The notes below the pieces were generated by a model that searched no databases, had not been told where the DNA came from, and saw only the letters and a list, made by a program, of their open reading frames with translations. The translations under genes were made by a program, and so were the position numbers. A stretch of 64,000 bases of DNA from Boswellia sacra (taxonomy: Eukaryota > Streptophyta > Magnoliopsida > Sapindales > Burseraceae). Positions 24,733-35,785 of the stretch are shown here, in pieces (position 1 is the stretch's first letter; each line of letters opens with the position of its first letter). The stretch is from NCBI GenBank assembly GCA_013180625.2, contig SNVD02012254.1:558001-622000 (forward strand), given 5' to 3'.

Positions 24733-25800
24733 CACACATAATATTTCTTTACCCTATTAATGTTTATTGATTCAACGAATTCATTGCCGTCCATGTTTGA
24801 AGGTTTAATAGCACCTTATGATAGCAACTTCTGCACTATATAAGGCCCCTCCCAGTTAGGCTTAAATTTTCCTCTTGAATAAAAAACTGTTCGGCTAGCT
24901 TGTTTGAGCACGAGGTTGCCTTCTCCGATCTTTCTTTTCTTCACCTTTTTATTGAAAGCCCGAGCAAGTCTTTATTGATACAATTGCATGTGGTAGAGTG
25001 GTCTCACCCTTTTCTAATCCAACAACGCTAATTACTCACATCTACTTTTGGCCTATTGGTCTTCTGGAATTCCTGCTTCAATCAAAACTCTGGCTAGCTG
25101 CACTTCAACTTAAATTGGCAAAATAGCCTCAACACCATAAACCATAGAGAATGGAGTTGCTCTAGTTGAACTTCATGTTGTTATTTGGTATCCCCACAAT
25201 ATAAAAGGTAATTTGTCAGCCCAAACCATATAAGTCTGCATAGTCTTGGCAAGCATTTTCTTAATGTTTTTATTGGCAGCTTCTTCTACTTCTTTAGCTT
25301 ACGACTTATAAGGAGAAGACTTGTGATGCTCAATATTATATTTCTACAATAATATTTTAGTCTCTGCCTGAAATTACACACTATTATCTATGGCTACATG
25401 ATATGGTACCCCCAATCAGCATCTTATGTGTCTTTCAATAAATTTGGCGATTTGCTTTGCCCCTGGTTTACTGAAAGATTCTACCTCTATCCATTTTGAG
25501 AAATAGTCAATTACCACAATACTATAGCAATGACCATTTGAAGCCGATGGTTTCACTTGTCTGACAATTTCAATTCCCCAAGTAGCAAACAGCCATGGCG
25601 ACAACATATTCTGCAATTCCCTTAGGAGGTACATGTATTGAGTCTCCATGTATCAAGCATTAGTGACATGACCTCACAAATAGAACATAATTTGTCTTAT
25701 AGCTAACTGGAAAAATCCTTGTCTCGTGATTTTCCTAGCTAGCACCAACCTGTTCATGTGTGGTCTGTAGATACCCCCATGCATATACTTCATAATCTTT
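24733..25800 (-). pseudogene. integrase region of the Tat/Ogre-like element
   Basis: The core reads IVVIDYFSKWIEVESFSKPG within a minus-strand frame at 25649-25416, including the first catalytic Asp. Upstream (25800-25660) a degenerate finger region is visible (MNRLVLARKITRQGFF). The C-terminal domain near 24900-24733 reads GNLVLKQASRTV and FKPNWEGPY, ending VKKYYV-stop at 24733, a standard Tat/Ogre integrase end. Stops and shifts occur between the parts. The frame is lost between about 25410 and 24950, so the second Asp and the Glu are not cleanly visible. Confidence 0.8.
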
Positions 25801-26119
25801 CTAGCCTCTTGCTATTCCGCACATCATAATTACATCCCATCAACAATTCTCTTATACATAACACCGCCATGACATGTGAGTTGTTGTGTATCGTATTATT
25901 CTCTTGTCCCTTGCATTGGCCTACTCAGGAAGTGTCATGTGCTCTATGTATCTCTTCAGATCATAGTACCATGGTTTCTTGTCTACCCCTAGTTCCATCA
26001 CCATTTTTTCTTCATAGCATGGAGTCTATGTTTGTACTATTATCAAAGGTTTGATTGGAACCTGTTTAACCTTTTTACAAATAGCAGCTAAGGCTGCCCA
26101 AGCATCAGCCACTTGATTC

Positions 26120-26800
26120 TACTTTCGTGCTACATGTGTGAAATTACACTTTTAAATCTCATCACCAATGACTTTATATGCACTAAATAGGGCTTGAGCC
26201 TATCTTCTTTAACATCCCATTCTTCCTTAGCTTGTAAAACAACCAACACAGATCGCCTAGAACTTCCACTTCTTTTACTCTTATTGTTGCTGAAGCTTCT
26301 AAACCAAAAGCACAAGCTTCATATTCAGTCATGCTATAGTAACCTTAAAATTCAGCCTCTTGGCCAAAGGCAACATTTCCCCACTCAGTGAAACAAAAAT
26401 AACTTTAGTCCCTACACCTTTCCTACTTACTATGCCATCAAAGTACATCTATCATCCCATCACAACAATTTTCTCCAAATATTCATCAGGAAACTCGAAC
26501 TCCCAAGGTTCATCATCTTCAGTTAAATTGATAACTAGGGATTCAGCCACCACCCTACCCTTCATAACCTTTTTGCTTACATATTCAATGTCAAATTTAA
26601 ACAATTTAATCAACCATCTTGCCAATTTTCCAACCAAAGAAGGTGTCTCATATAAATATTTCACTGGATCTGATTTTGACACAGCCTTCACTGGATAGGA
26701 TTGAAAATAATGATGCAGTTTCTTAAGACCCCATACCATGCATAGACATGTCTTTTCAAGCTGAATTATATTTCGTCTCATACAATAACAACTTCTTACT
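26120..26800 (-). pseudogene. two RNase H domains of the Tat/Ogre-like element
   Basis: The retroviral-type RNase H end lies at 26781-26452 (LEKTCLCMVWGLKKLHHYF, then VGKLARWLIKLFKFDIEY). It is followed at about 26455-26130 by a second, archaeal-type RNase H with YFDG, an eroded MAEYEAC-like box (MTEYEACAFGLEAS across a frameshift) and a GDLCWL segment where the usual acid motif is GDS. The doubled RNase H is characteristic of Tat/Ogre elements. Both domains contain stops or shifts. Confidence 0.75.
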
Positions 26801-27079
26801 TAAGTAACAGATGGCATGTTCAACTCTATTTTCATCTACTTATGCCAACATAGCTCTAATGGCTTATTCTTCAATTGCCAAATATAGGATTAGACATCTT
26901 CCAGGTTTTGGTTGTCAAAGAATAGGAGGATTTATCAAATACTCTTTGATGTTCTCAAATGCTGCTTAACATTGATTATTCCAATCAACAGGCTGATTCT
27001 TCCTTAGAAGCTTGAAAAATAAGTAAGCAAATCGTGGTGAGTTTTGTAATTAATCGACTAATATATTATAACCACCCCA

Positions 27080-28245
27080 AAAATCCAGGAATTTCCTTTT
27101 CTAACTTTGGTGTCGGCATCTCTTGGATAGCTTTCACTTTGTCCCAATCCACCTCTATTCCATTCTCCTCTACCAGGTAACCTAATAGCTTCCCTAAAGT
27201 TACTCCAAAGATGCATTTCTTTGAATTTAACCTTAAATTATATCTTTGAACTCGTTCAAGGACCTTTCAAAGCTTCAAAATGCTCTTCTCATGTTTCTGA
27301 TTTAAAAATCAAGTCATCATGCCATGAAATAATGTGATAGCCATTCTTTGATAGGTAGCTCCTACATTCTTCAGCCCAAAAGGCATCACCTTATAGCAAT
27401 ATGCACCCCACTCAGTGATAAAAGCTATTTTTATCTCATATTCATTTGCCATGAAGATTTGGTTATATCCTAAAAACTCGTCAACAAAAGAAAACATTCG
27501 GCTTGCAGCTGCACTGTTTACCAAAACATTAATATGTGGTAGTGCGAAGTCATCCGTTAGAGAAGCCTTATTCGAGTCTTTATAATCAACACACATTCTT
27601 ACCCTGCCATCCTTTTTAAGAATCGATACTATGTTTGCAAGCACTCTGGATAATTCATTACATCGAGAAATTTAGCATCAATTTGCTTGAACACTTCCTC
27701 CTTGATCAATTATGCCCATTCTGGTCTCAACCTTCTCAGCTTCTGTTTCATAGGCCTTATGTGTGGGTAGAGAAAGTGTACTCAACAATGCTTCTATTAA
27801 TTTTAGGCATGTCATCATAAGACCATGCGAAAACTTCTTCTCCCTCTTTTAGAATTTTCTCAAATCTCTCTGTCTCTTCAGGAGCTATGTCATGTGCAAT
27901 ACATATATTCTTAGGATGCTCAGTTGTACCAAGATTAATAGCATGTGATTGACTGGAATGAATGTCAAATATGCTCATGAAATAAGAATCATCATGTATG
28001 CAACCATCAGGAAAAACATCATACAAGTAAGCAAAATCAAATTTTATTGTATCAAATTTAGAAACAAAAACATCGTCCTTAAACAAATTAGAAATGATAA
28101 CAAAATCTTCCTCAAAACATCTTCAATGTCGCTCTCCAGTATAACTGCCACCTCATCTAAAGTCAGTCCCTTGTATGCAGGCTCTTGATTGATACTCAGC
28201 TTTTCTACTATCTTTGCTAGTTTGTCTTCTTTTTCCAATGCCATA
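27080..28245 (-). pseudogene. reverse transcriptase of the Tat/Ogre-like element, YVDD segment missing
   Basis: A pre-RT linker (28244-27757) includes KEGEEVFAWSYDDMP, a standard lead-in. RT follows at 27644-27309 with KKDGRVRMCVDYKDSNKAS and YCYKVMPFGLKNVGATYQR. Directly after LFHGMMT the frame stops. It continues in FLNQKHEKSILKL and RLNSKKCIFGV, so the stretch that should hold YVDD is deleted. A later block (KLLGYLVEENGIEVDWDKV) confirms the RT thumb region. The enzyme cannot be active. Confidence 0.85.
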
Positions 28246-28683
28246 GAATCTACACGTCGTTGACTATCTCAAGCGCAAGCTTGATAGTCCCATTATGCTC
28301 CCACGGTGCTACATCTCCAATGCATAGTGGGTCCTTGACTTTTACAAACTTTATTCTCTTCCTCTTGAAAACCCAAATCTACTTACCCTTCACCAGTTGA
28401 TTGTCCTCTCTGGATTCATAGCCTAGTAACCTCTTGTCACATTGGCCTTTAAATTTTGGAAAAGTAGGAACACACATATATGTTTTGCCAAAACCAATAC
28501 CAGGCATGTACCCCTACTTCTTCATTATTCCTATAACAATAGGATGGATTTTTCTTCAATCATGGCCACTTGGAACCCACTCATAAAAGGTATCTCATCA
28601 TTAACAACACTCAAGGTAGCTGTGGATGGTGATGCTTCAGCTTTAATAATGATGATCTCCCCATCCAAATTGAATCTAATCAA

Positions 28684-29076
28684 CTAGTGCAAAGTAGAAG
28701 GAATCCAAATCAACAGATTGTACCATGCATGTCCCAACAATACAGCAAAATTTACTAGTATGTCTAACACAATAAACTTCACAATGGCTTTAATAGGCCC
28801 CCTTTTAACCAAGGCCTTAAAGGTCCCAATTGCACATCTACGAGAATCATCATAAGCACGAATCACCATATGAGAGGTCTCCAGGTCCTCCTTCCCAATC
28901 CTAAATTTGTACAATATATTTAGAGGCGCCAGATTAATAGTAGAGCTATTATCGACCATAACAGTGGAAGTTTTATTGCCCCCAATCTCCATAGTTATAA
29001 ATAAGGGTTTATTGTGCTTCTTCCCCTCAATGGGCAAATCATCATTAGAGAAACTAATGAACCCCTTTCCACCCAT
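28684..29076 (-). pseudogene. aspartic protease of the Tat/Ogre-like element
   Basis: A 130-codon minus-strand frame contains MVDNSSTINLAPL, matching the family active-site pattern D-x-G-S-A-x-N. Here Gly is replaced by Ser, so activity is doubtful. The C-terminal hydrophobic box FAVLLGHAWYN fits the usual LLGRPW motif. It lies between gag and RT on the same strand. Confidence 0.75.
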
Positions 29077-29119
29077 TGCAACAAACTCATTTTCACACTT
29101 CTGTCCTCATTCTTTAATA

Positions 29120-31400
29120 TCAAAATGGCAATCTTCTCCTCAGGTGTTGACAAAACTGAAATGGACATATCAGCAAATGCCCTTGCCGTTGCTTCTCTGT
29201 GTTTCTGAAAAGCAATAAGAAGATCTCAAATACTAACATTGGCTTGAGTCTTCTTAAATTGCTTGAGGACTGCATCATCCTCTTCTGTCTTTTCTTCATT
29301 CTCCATAGTTTTATTGTTTTTGTCTTGGACTGGCCCTGGGTAGAATCGCCCACACCATGTTACACCTTGCACTTCTTTTTCGTTCTTCTTTTCTTTTTCT
29401 TCACTGAAATCATCCCAGAAGTTATCTAAGATTTTCTTATTCCCCTTATTCTTCTCTATTGCCTTGTCCTCCCAACTAAAGCTATCCCAAAAAATTCTTT
29501 ATCTCCTTCTTATCATTGTTTATCTCATCTCGAAAATTATTCTTTTCTCCCTCATCCTCACTAAAATTATCCCAAAAATTACCAATTGTTTCTTTATCCC
29601 GAATCCATAACACATTCTCTATCTTACACTTCTTAGGTCTAAAAACGCTTTACTACCTTCTTCTCACCTTTTTGTTCACTCTCCTTTTTAATATATCTAT
29701 TTTTTTCATTCTCCTCATCTTCCACATCACTGAAAACAACATATTCCAACCTTAGGTTGCCAATATAAGGGTCATCATGTCCCTTAACTGCAATAGGGAC
29801 CCATCCCTCTCCCTTGATGAATACCTCCACAACTAAAGGAGCTATATGTTTAGGCTCTTCATCATTCATGTTTGTATCTTGACATGCTTCTTGCTTTTTA
29901 ACTTTGTCCCATTCCAAGTCTTGCTCCTTGGCATCAACTTATATTTCCTCCTTGGTCTCAAATTTTCGTGAGTTCATATCTTGCCAAGTCTGATATCGGG
30001 TCCCTCGTCTCATGACCCTTTGCATTATTTCTATTTTATTGACTCATATGCCTTTCCATTACAAGTCTTGGCCTCCTTCTTGAAAGATTTCATCACCTCC
30101 TCCTATTTCATGCTAGAGCCAATCATGAAAGTTGATCTTAATAATAGTACATTCTTGTAATTTGGGAGTGGATTCCTCTTCGTGCTTGGTTGCTATTTTT
30201 CAGGATCAGGAACTCACACATAGTCAAAAAGATATTGAATTTTATGGCATAATTAGACACATTTGTCAACATGATGCCCTAGTGCGTGGTGAAATTTACA
30301 AAATTCTTTTGCATTGTAGGAGGCCGAAAATGGATTTGGTAATAGTCTTGGTGAGAAAGGTAAAAGCACTGACTGAGCACAAAGTTTGAAAGAAACCTTG
30401 AACAAAGTCTTCCCAAGTTGTTGAACCTCCTTTGATTCCCTACAGCATTTACAATAATTTTTTTGATGGCTGATCCACCAGACTGATTAAAATTCCCCCT
30501 TCTTGATGTTGCCTCAAGAAACTCTTCTTGTTCTCTACTTCTAAATCTTCAATTTGGATCCCTGATTCATAGAGATCTTTAAAAGTCTTTATTGGTATCG
30601 CTACTAACTTATCCTTGGATATTGATAACGCCCCCTCATAATCATGCGGACCTGGTCTCTCTCACTAGACGATCAAGCATCTGAACTACCTTCTCCCTCC
30701 ATCAGGCTATATATGCAAAAAAAGTCTTATTGTTTCCCTGGCAGGTGGTCTCTAATTCCTGCATAGAAACATCAAGTTGACAATTGTAGATGTAATGCTC
30801 TACAAAACGCTTAGATGTTTATCCAATCTTACTGTATAGATATTTCCAATTGGCAACACCATGTTATTACTAATCCTCCAAAGATAAGAGGAACATATGA
30901 GTAATTTGCTGCTAAAACAAACCAGTTTTTCCCATCATAGAGGCACATTACATCAAATGAGTTTTTGGATCTCCCTTCCCATTGAACTTCGATAAGTTAG
31001 ACATTCTTAAATTTGGTAGAAGCTCCAGTTGAATGTCTCATAAATCACTAACTCCCTCCAGCCCTTTCTTCTTGATGATAGATCACAGTTTCTCACATCT
31101 TTGCAAAGTCGTCTCATAGATTCAAGTCCCTTTGACTTCAGATAATCATCTTTGTTAAAGAAACTTACATCATCTTCTTCATTGTCTTTCTCTTTGTCTT
31201 TGTCCTTACTATGACTAGTACCAGTGCCTTCGCCATTTTTGTCACTAGTAGGTGTTGGTTGTTATAGCCTATTAACCACAACCATTGTTAAGTGGGCCAT
31301 TGATTGCCTCAGTGTCTCTATATCCATCGGATCCTATCCATCTCTTCAATCAGATGTTGATTTTTGGCCATTTCCATGGTTGCAACTGCTATTGCTCTTT
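29120..31400 (-). pseudogene. gag of the Tat/Ogre-like element
   Basis: The capsid region is readable near 31010-30640 with breaks: MSNLSKFNGKGDPKTHL, then a cluster matching the retrotransposon gag core (ITHMFLLSLED...CQLE, and YIYNCQLDVSMQELE near 30790). The part from 29920 to 29120 is rich in Glu/Lys (for example NDEEPKHIAPLVVEVFIKGEGW) and forms the gag-protease linker. Numerous stops and frameshifts prevent a single ORF. No clean zinc knuckle is seen. Confidence 0.65.
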
Positions 31401-32288
31401 GAAGTCTACCTTTGACTCTAACCCAAAGTCCATCCACCTTCTCTAATCCAAGCTATGATGGCTACAAAACCAAAGAGTTAGAATGATGCATGAAATGCAT
31501 TCTATGTATGAATGCATGTATGCATGGGTACAATCACATAAAATTACATACAACAAGAATACCATTTCCTCCCAACCTTATTCCTCCCACATAATTGGTA
31601 TAGTTTCTTTCCTAGGATTTTTAGGTTGTCTCCAATCAAAATGGGATATGAAGATATTTTCTCTCTCTAATTTGGGCATAAATTTCTTTATCACCGAGAC
31701 ATTACAAAGACAGTCGCATGATGATTTACTCAAGCTCAACCTTCATACATGATCTTTATCACCAAGGGTGAATGACCTCCTTTTGGTCACTTTCAACTTC
31801 TTGATTGACCTCTCAATAATCAAGGGTTGATGACCTCCTCTTGCTCACTATCAACTCTTTGGTTATCAAAAGAGATCATGATATGGATTGTACAATGGGT
31901 AATTAACATGGGCCTATGATCATTTTTGGTTTAATACAAGGGCTTCACATCCAAATATGCAAAAGTTTTTGGAAATCCTAAAGGAAATTACCAAGTTCAA
32001 CTATATGAGCTTCAATCATAAGGGTCCAATGTCCAAGGGCTCCTTAAACCAAGTGATGGCTCCTTAAACCTGTCTCTTTTTATACCAAAAGAATTAGTAC
32101 ATGCTCAAAGGTGGTGACAATGATTAGAGTCATCAATGGGTTGAATAGAGCCAATGACTTCTAATACCAAAGCCATATGGCTAAGATAAGGCAAGTTGTG
32201 CATTGTGTGCAAGTGTAGTGATGCAGAGAATAAGATTAATCATAACAAAACAAAGGACTTAGAATTCCCTTTGGAGTCAACTTCTCTT
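31401..32288 (-). other. leader of the Tat/Ogre-like element
   Basis: This untranslated stretch lies between PBS and gag. It contains an ATGCAT-rich run at about 31484-31526 and two similar blocks (AATGACCTCCTTTTGGTCACTTTCAAC at about 31767 and a related one at about 31829). No ORF is supported. Confidence 0.5.
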
Positions 32289-32307
32289 ATCCCCGGTGGA
32301 GTCGCTA
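32289..32307 (-). other. primer binding site, Arg-tRNA type
   Basis: The minus strand reads TAGCGACTCCACCGGGGAT, the Tat/Ogre PBS (normally TGGCGACTCC...) with one transition. It lies two bases from the LTR end. Confidence 0.75.
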
Positions 32308-33910
32308 CTTGAATAGGGGTTTCATCCTACCTGAGTAATTGCGAGCACAATACTATGTCAAAGCCCAAAAGGACTTAAGAGAACACAAAACAAGCTACAG
32401 AGGCAAGCCTAGGGAAATGAAATGGAGTCACCACCATTGTTCTAACCATGGCAAAATTGTGAGTGATGGCTTTGAGACCTAAACTACCTTTACCCCTTCA
32501 AAGACATGTTCAGGAAATTAGGTACGAGATTAAATGTGAATTCAGCCTCCACTTGGGTTTGCTAAGCCCAATGTTTTTATTATATTACTATTTATTTACT
32601 CCATTAATCCCAGTTCATTTTAACACACAACTTATTTTATCTTTATTAGCATGTGAAGTAAGCATGGTACCAACTCAAAGAAGGGGGGAAGGAGAATAGA
32701 ATTACAATCTTAGAATACATGGGGAAAAGGGATAGGGAACATCAATTCCATATAAATGTAGAAAATGAAAGGAAAAGGTGAAAACAATGTGGAAATCATC
32801 CACTTATATCCTTCAATCAACATAACAATAAAATAAGCATGACAATAACAAAAATAACAACATAATTAGCTACATCAAAGCAATGATTCCTCAACAACAA
32901 AAATGAGTCTACCATTACTTGTCAACTCTCATCGAATCAAATATTGAAGGAAAAGAGAAAGGAAAGGGACATGCCTTCCCCTAATCACGATTCTAATAAA
33001 CAAAAGAACATAAATGTGCATAAAACGCATCACTCCTACAACATGTTTCTAACATGGCATTATTCAAATCAAAGTTCATATCAAAGTGTTAGTCCCTTAC
33101 CATCAATTGTAAGTCCACCAACACATACAATGAACAAACAAGGAAAGAGGACAAGGAAAAGAAGAAGCACAAGACAATACATATCAATTATGGCATGATT
33201 CTAGCATATTATCACATATTATACATGAATTAACATACAACCAAACATAGTTCATATCAACATAATGATCCCCTATCATCAATTATGGGTCCATCATCAT
33301 ATGTCAATAAACTTTCAAGAAAATGAAAGGAATGAGTAGAAGAATAGAATCATAAAATCAAGGCGTTATTCACTTCAAGGCAATGGTCCCCATCAACAGT
33401 TATAAGTTTACCATCACTTATCCATGAACAAAGAAATTAAAGAAGAAGAAGAAAAGGATGACCATATTATCATAAAAGAAAATTAAAAGAAGAAGAAGCA
33501 ATCATGGTATTATAAAAGCATATAAACAATATTACCCCTAACATCATCCTAAACATGTTATAAATAAACCTAGGAATAACTCCAACATATGTAGGCCTGG
33601 GACATGCATTCTAGCGTACTAAACACATAAATAATCCTAAGCATGATTCTAAGCAAAGAACAAAATAAGCATGCATAAATAAACATTGGATGTCCTCAAG
33701 ACTTACCAAGATTCTTGCACTATTAGAAGTAGAATCTTCACTGTGATAGGCGCCCCAGAATAATCCAAAAGACACCTCTGGTCACAAAGAACTCCTCCAA
33801 GAAATACCAAATGAATGCCCAAAGCCTCTTAATTTTCTACTATGTAGATCCAATAATAGCAAATAGTGTGTGAGTCAATCGATTTCGATGCTAGGTGAAT
33901 AGTGATAGGT

Positions 33911-33920
33911 CCTTTATATG
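33911..33920 (-). promoter_or_regulatory. TATA box in the Tat/Ogre-like LTR
   Basis: CATATAAAGG on the minus strand lies 1.6 kb from the PBS end, consistent with a long R-U5. Confidence 0.45.
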
Positions 33921-33997
33921 CGGCTCACATGGGCGCGTAAAACAATACAAGACCAATGTAAGATTTGTGATAATCAACGTGCACCTGTCTCTTAGAT

Positions 33998-34265
33998 GCA
34001 CGCCTGTTTTGCCCTAGCTGACAGGCATATGCTTGCTGATGAGATTTATAATTGCAAAACCATAATTTTTTGGCAAATGGACGATTGTGATAAAAATCCT
34101 AAAGGATAAGTGGTAGGGGATAGGATAGGTGCACGTCTATTTTGCCCTAGTTGAAAGGCATATTGCTATTGATGAGTTTTTGATTGTAAAACCCTAATTT
34201 TTGGGCAAAAGGACGATTATGATGAAAATCCTAAAGGATAAGTGATAGGGCACGCCTGTCCCTAA
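33998..34265 (-). repeat. two and a part copies of a ~120-133 bp tandem repeat
   Basis: GCACGCCTGT/GCACGTCTAT anchors occur at 33998, 34131 and 34250. The intervening TTTTGCCCTAGyTGAmAGGCATA and AAAATCCTAAAGGATAAGTG blocks are nearly the same in both copies. The array sits just upstream of the LTR TATA box, in U3. Confidence 0.85.
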
Positions 34266-34799
34266 TTGGATTATGAGTTCTAAACAAACTTTAGTTTATG
34301 CCTCTCAACTGTGTATAATGACTGTTTCATCTACTTTTCCCTTATCCTGGTGTCCCTTTTCAGAGTTATGATGCCTCGTAGATGTAATTCTAGATTTGAT
34401 TATCATTGTTCGGCTATCACCTTTGGACATCTAAACTATAAGCCAAAATCTAGTGCTTATAGCATTATTTATACACTAAATAATTATGAATTTATTTTAT
34501 TTTTTATAAAATATTTTTATGTTAAGTAAAACATAATAGCATTATATAATTCTAAAAGTAACTTAATATATAAAATTATGAAGTTAGTTTATAAAAATTT
34601 CTTTCCAACTTAAATTACTTGTGGAACATTGCCATGTGACATGGAGAGAGGACTTTTGGAGAGAGAGATAGAGGGAAAAAAGAGAGTTAAAAAATGGGTT
34701 TAGTCTATTGAAATGCTTAGGATTAATTCCTTGGGGAAGCTCACTTGAAAACAAGTCAAAGTTTTAAAATTCAGTTGTCCATGAGTTGTAGGTATATTA
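34266..34799. other. no gene seen
   Basis: AT-rich sequence with a GAGAGA-rich patch near 34645-34690. No supported frame; it may still be outer LTR sequence of the Tat/Ogre-like element. Confidence 0.4.
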
Positions 34800-35105
34800 G
34801 CAGCCCTTTTGTTTGCTTGTTTCTCAACAAAATGCATATCCAATAAATATTTCTAGACTTACAGCCTACCTACAATACAAACTCTACAACCTGATATGGC
34901 AGTCTACATAGCAAAAATTCACTAGCAGAGGAAAGAATAAAAAATAATGAGGGAAGTTACATCTCCAATAGGATTTTATCATGTAGACTACCACATCAAG
35001 TTATAGAGTTTGAGTTATATATAGGTTGTAGGTCTAGCATTACCATATCCAAATATGTTTTGCATCTCCTCAAGAAACTTAAAACAGAATGCAAAATACG
35101 CCTTT
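34800..35105. mobile_element. MITE-like imperfect inverted repeat, about 300 bp
   Basis: The arms 34852-34911 and 34981-35040 are reverse complements with scattered mismatches. The shared core is TAGACyTACArCCTA...AACTCTA...TAGTCTACAT, with a 70-base AT-rich loop. Weaker pairing extends outward: GTTTCTCAACAAAATGCA on the left matches the complement of the CTCCTCAAGAAAC region on the right. No transposase is encoded. Terminal repeat and target duplication are not clear, so the superfamily is unassigned. Confidence 0.5.
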
Positions 35106-35180
35106 CCAAATGCTCCCAAGTGCCCTGAACCCCACGCCCACCGGCCTGCCCCGCCCGCCCCTGCACCACCACACCACACA

Positions 35181-35205
35181 CCCCCCCCCCCCCCCCCCCC
35201 CCCCC
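35181..35205 (+). repeat. uninterrupted run of 25 C
   Basis: The run follows CACCACACCACACA and a C-rich stretch. The opposite strand is G25, which could form G-quadruplexes. Length in the real genome may differ because such runs are error-prone in sequencing. Confidence 0.9.
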
Positions 35206-35385
35206 AAAACCAACCAACAAAAAGCCAAAAAATATCACAGAAAATGAATATATAACTAGATCCTTATCATATTATGATAAGTAGCTAGCTAGTTAGATTT
35301 ACACAACCAATCATTTGTATAATATATGTTGTCTATTGCTCATTAATAAAGCACATGTATATATCAAAACAATATTAGTAATTTA

Positions 35386-35766
35386 TGTTGATGCACGATT
35401 TCCAGACAGTCGAAAAGTGGGTTGAAGCTTGAGTTGTATGTCGGATCCAACCTTGAGAACAAAGAAAACAATCAAGGGTGCCGGCGGTGGTGCCGGTGAA
35501 AACCTTCAGACGTCTAAGTCAGTTTTTGGCACACCAGAATTTTCTAATAGAATTTCATAGAGAGAGAAGCACTCAAAAGCAAAGGAAATTTAGAGAGAGA
35601 AAGAGTTTAGAAAAATGTGCATACCTTGAGTAAAAATCTGGAGGGTTTATATAGGCATTAGGAGGAGTCATTGTGGGACCCAGATAATAGGCCCAAATAA
35701 TGGGCTTCAATAATGGGCTTACTGTGTTAGGTTTAATTAAAGCCCAATTCTGTTATGACCATAACA
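35386..35766 (-). mobile_element. 3' LTR of the Tat-type element (381 bp)
   Basis: Direct-repeat partner of 55574-55954. Contains TTTATATAGGC near 35646, shared with its partner; on the element's own (minus) strand this reads GCCTATATAAACCC, a plausible TATA box. Confidence 0.92.
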
Positions 35767-35785
35767 ATAATCCCCCCAGGCCTAA
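35767..35785 (-). other. polypurine tract of the Tat-type element
   Basis: The minus strand reads GGCCTGGGGGGATTAT directly before the LTR. Confidence 0.75.

Larger units (their letters stand above)
24733..34300 (-). mobile_element. Tat/Ogre-like Ty3/gypsy retrotransposon, decayed (minus strand)
   Basis: The minus-strand order is long LTR with TATA box, Arg-tRNA-type PBS, leader, gag, protease, RT, RNase H, second archaeal-type RNase H, integrase. The second RNase H and the PBS type mark the Tat/Ogre branch. The outer end of the 5' LTR (near 34300 or beyond) and any 3' LTR are not resolved; the right coordinate is approximate. Sequence left of 24733 does not show the LTR found on the right. 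Confidence 0.75.
32310..34300 (-). mobile_element. 5' LTR of the Tat/Ogre-like element, outer end uncertain
   Basis: The inner end (CCCTATTCA on the minus strand) abuts the PBS. A TATA box lies at 33911-33920. The A/AG-rich stretch 32700-33550 on the plus strand holds no gene. Without the second LTR the outer boundary is a guess from the end of the tandem repeats. Confidence 0.5.

Noticed and set aside
20293..34300. Pairing the LTR at 20293-21821 with the Tat/Ogre-like gag-pol as one element
   Set aside because: The LTR beside that element's PBS (from 32310) is unrelated in sequence, and the PPT and 3' UTR at 21822 are of Athila type.
35055..35255. Pro-rich frame over the C run
   Set aside because: Produced by the poly-C tract and flanking CCA-rich DNA; no start context or homology.
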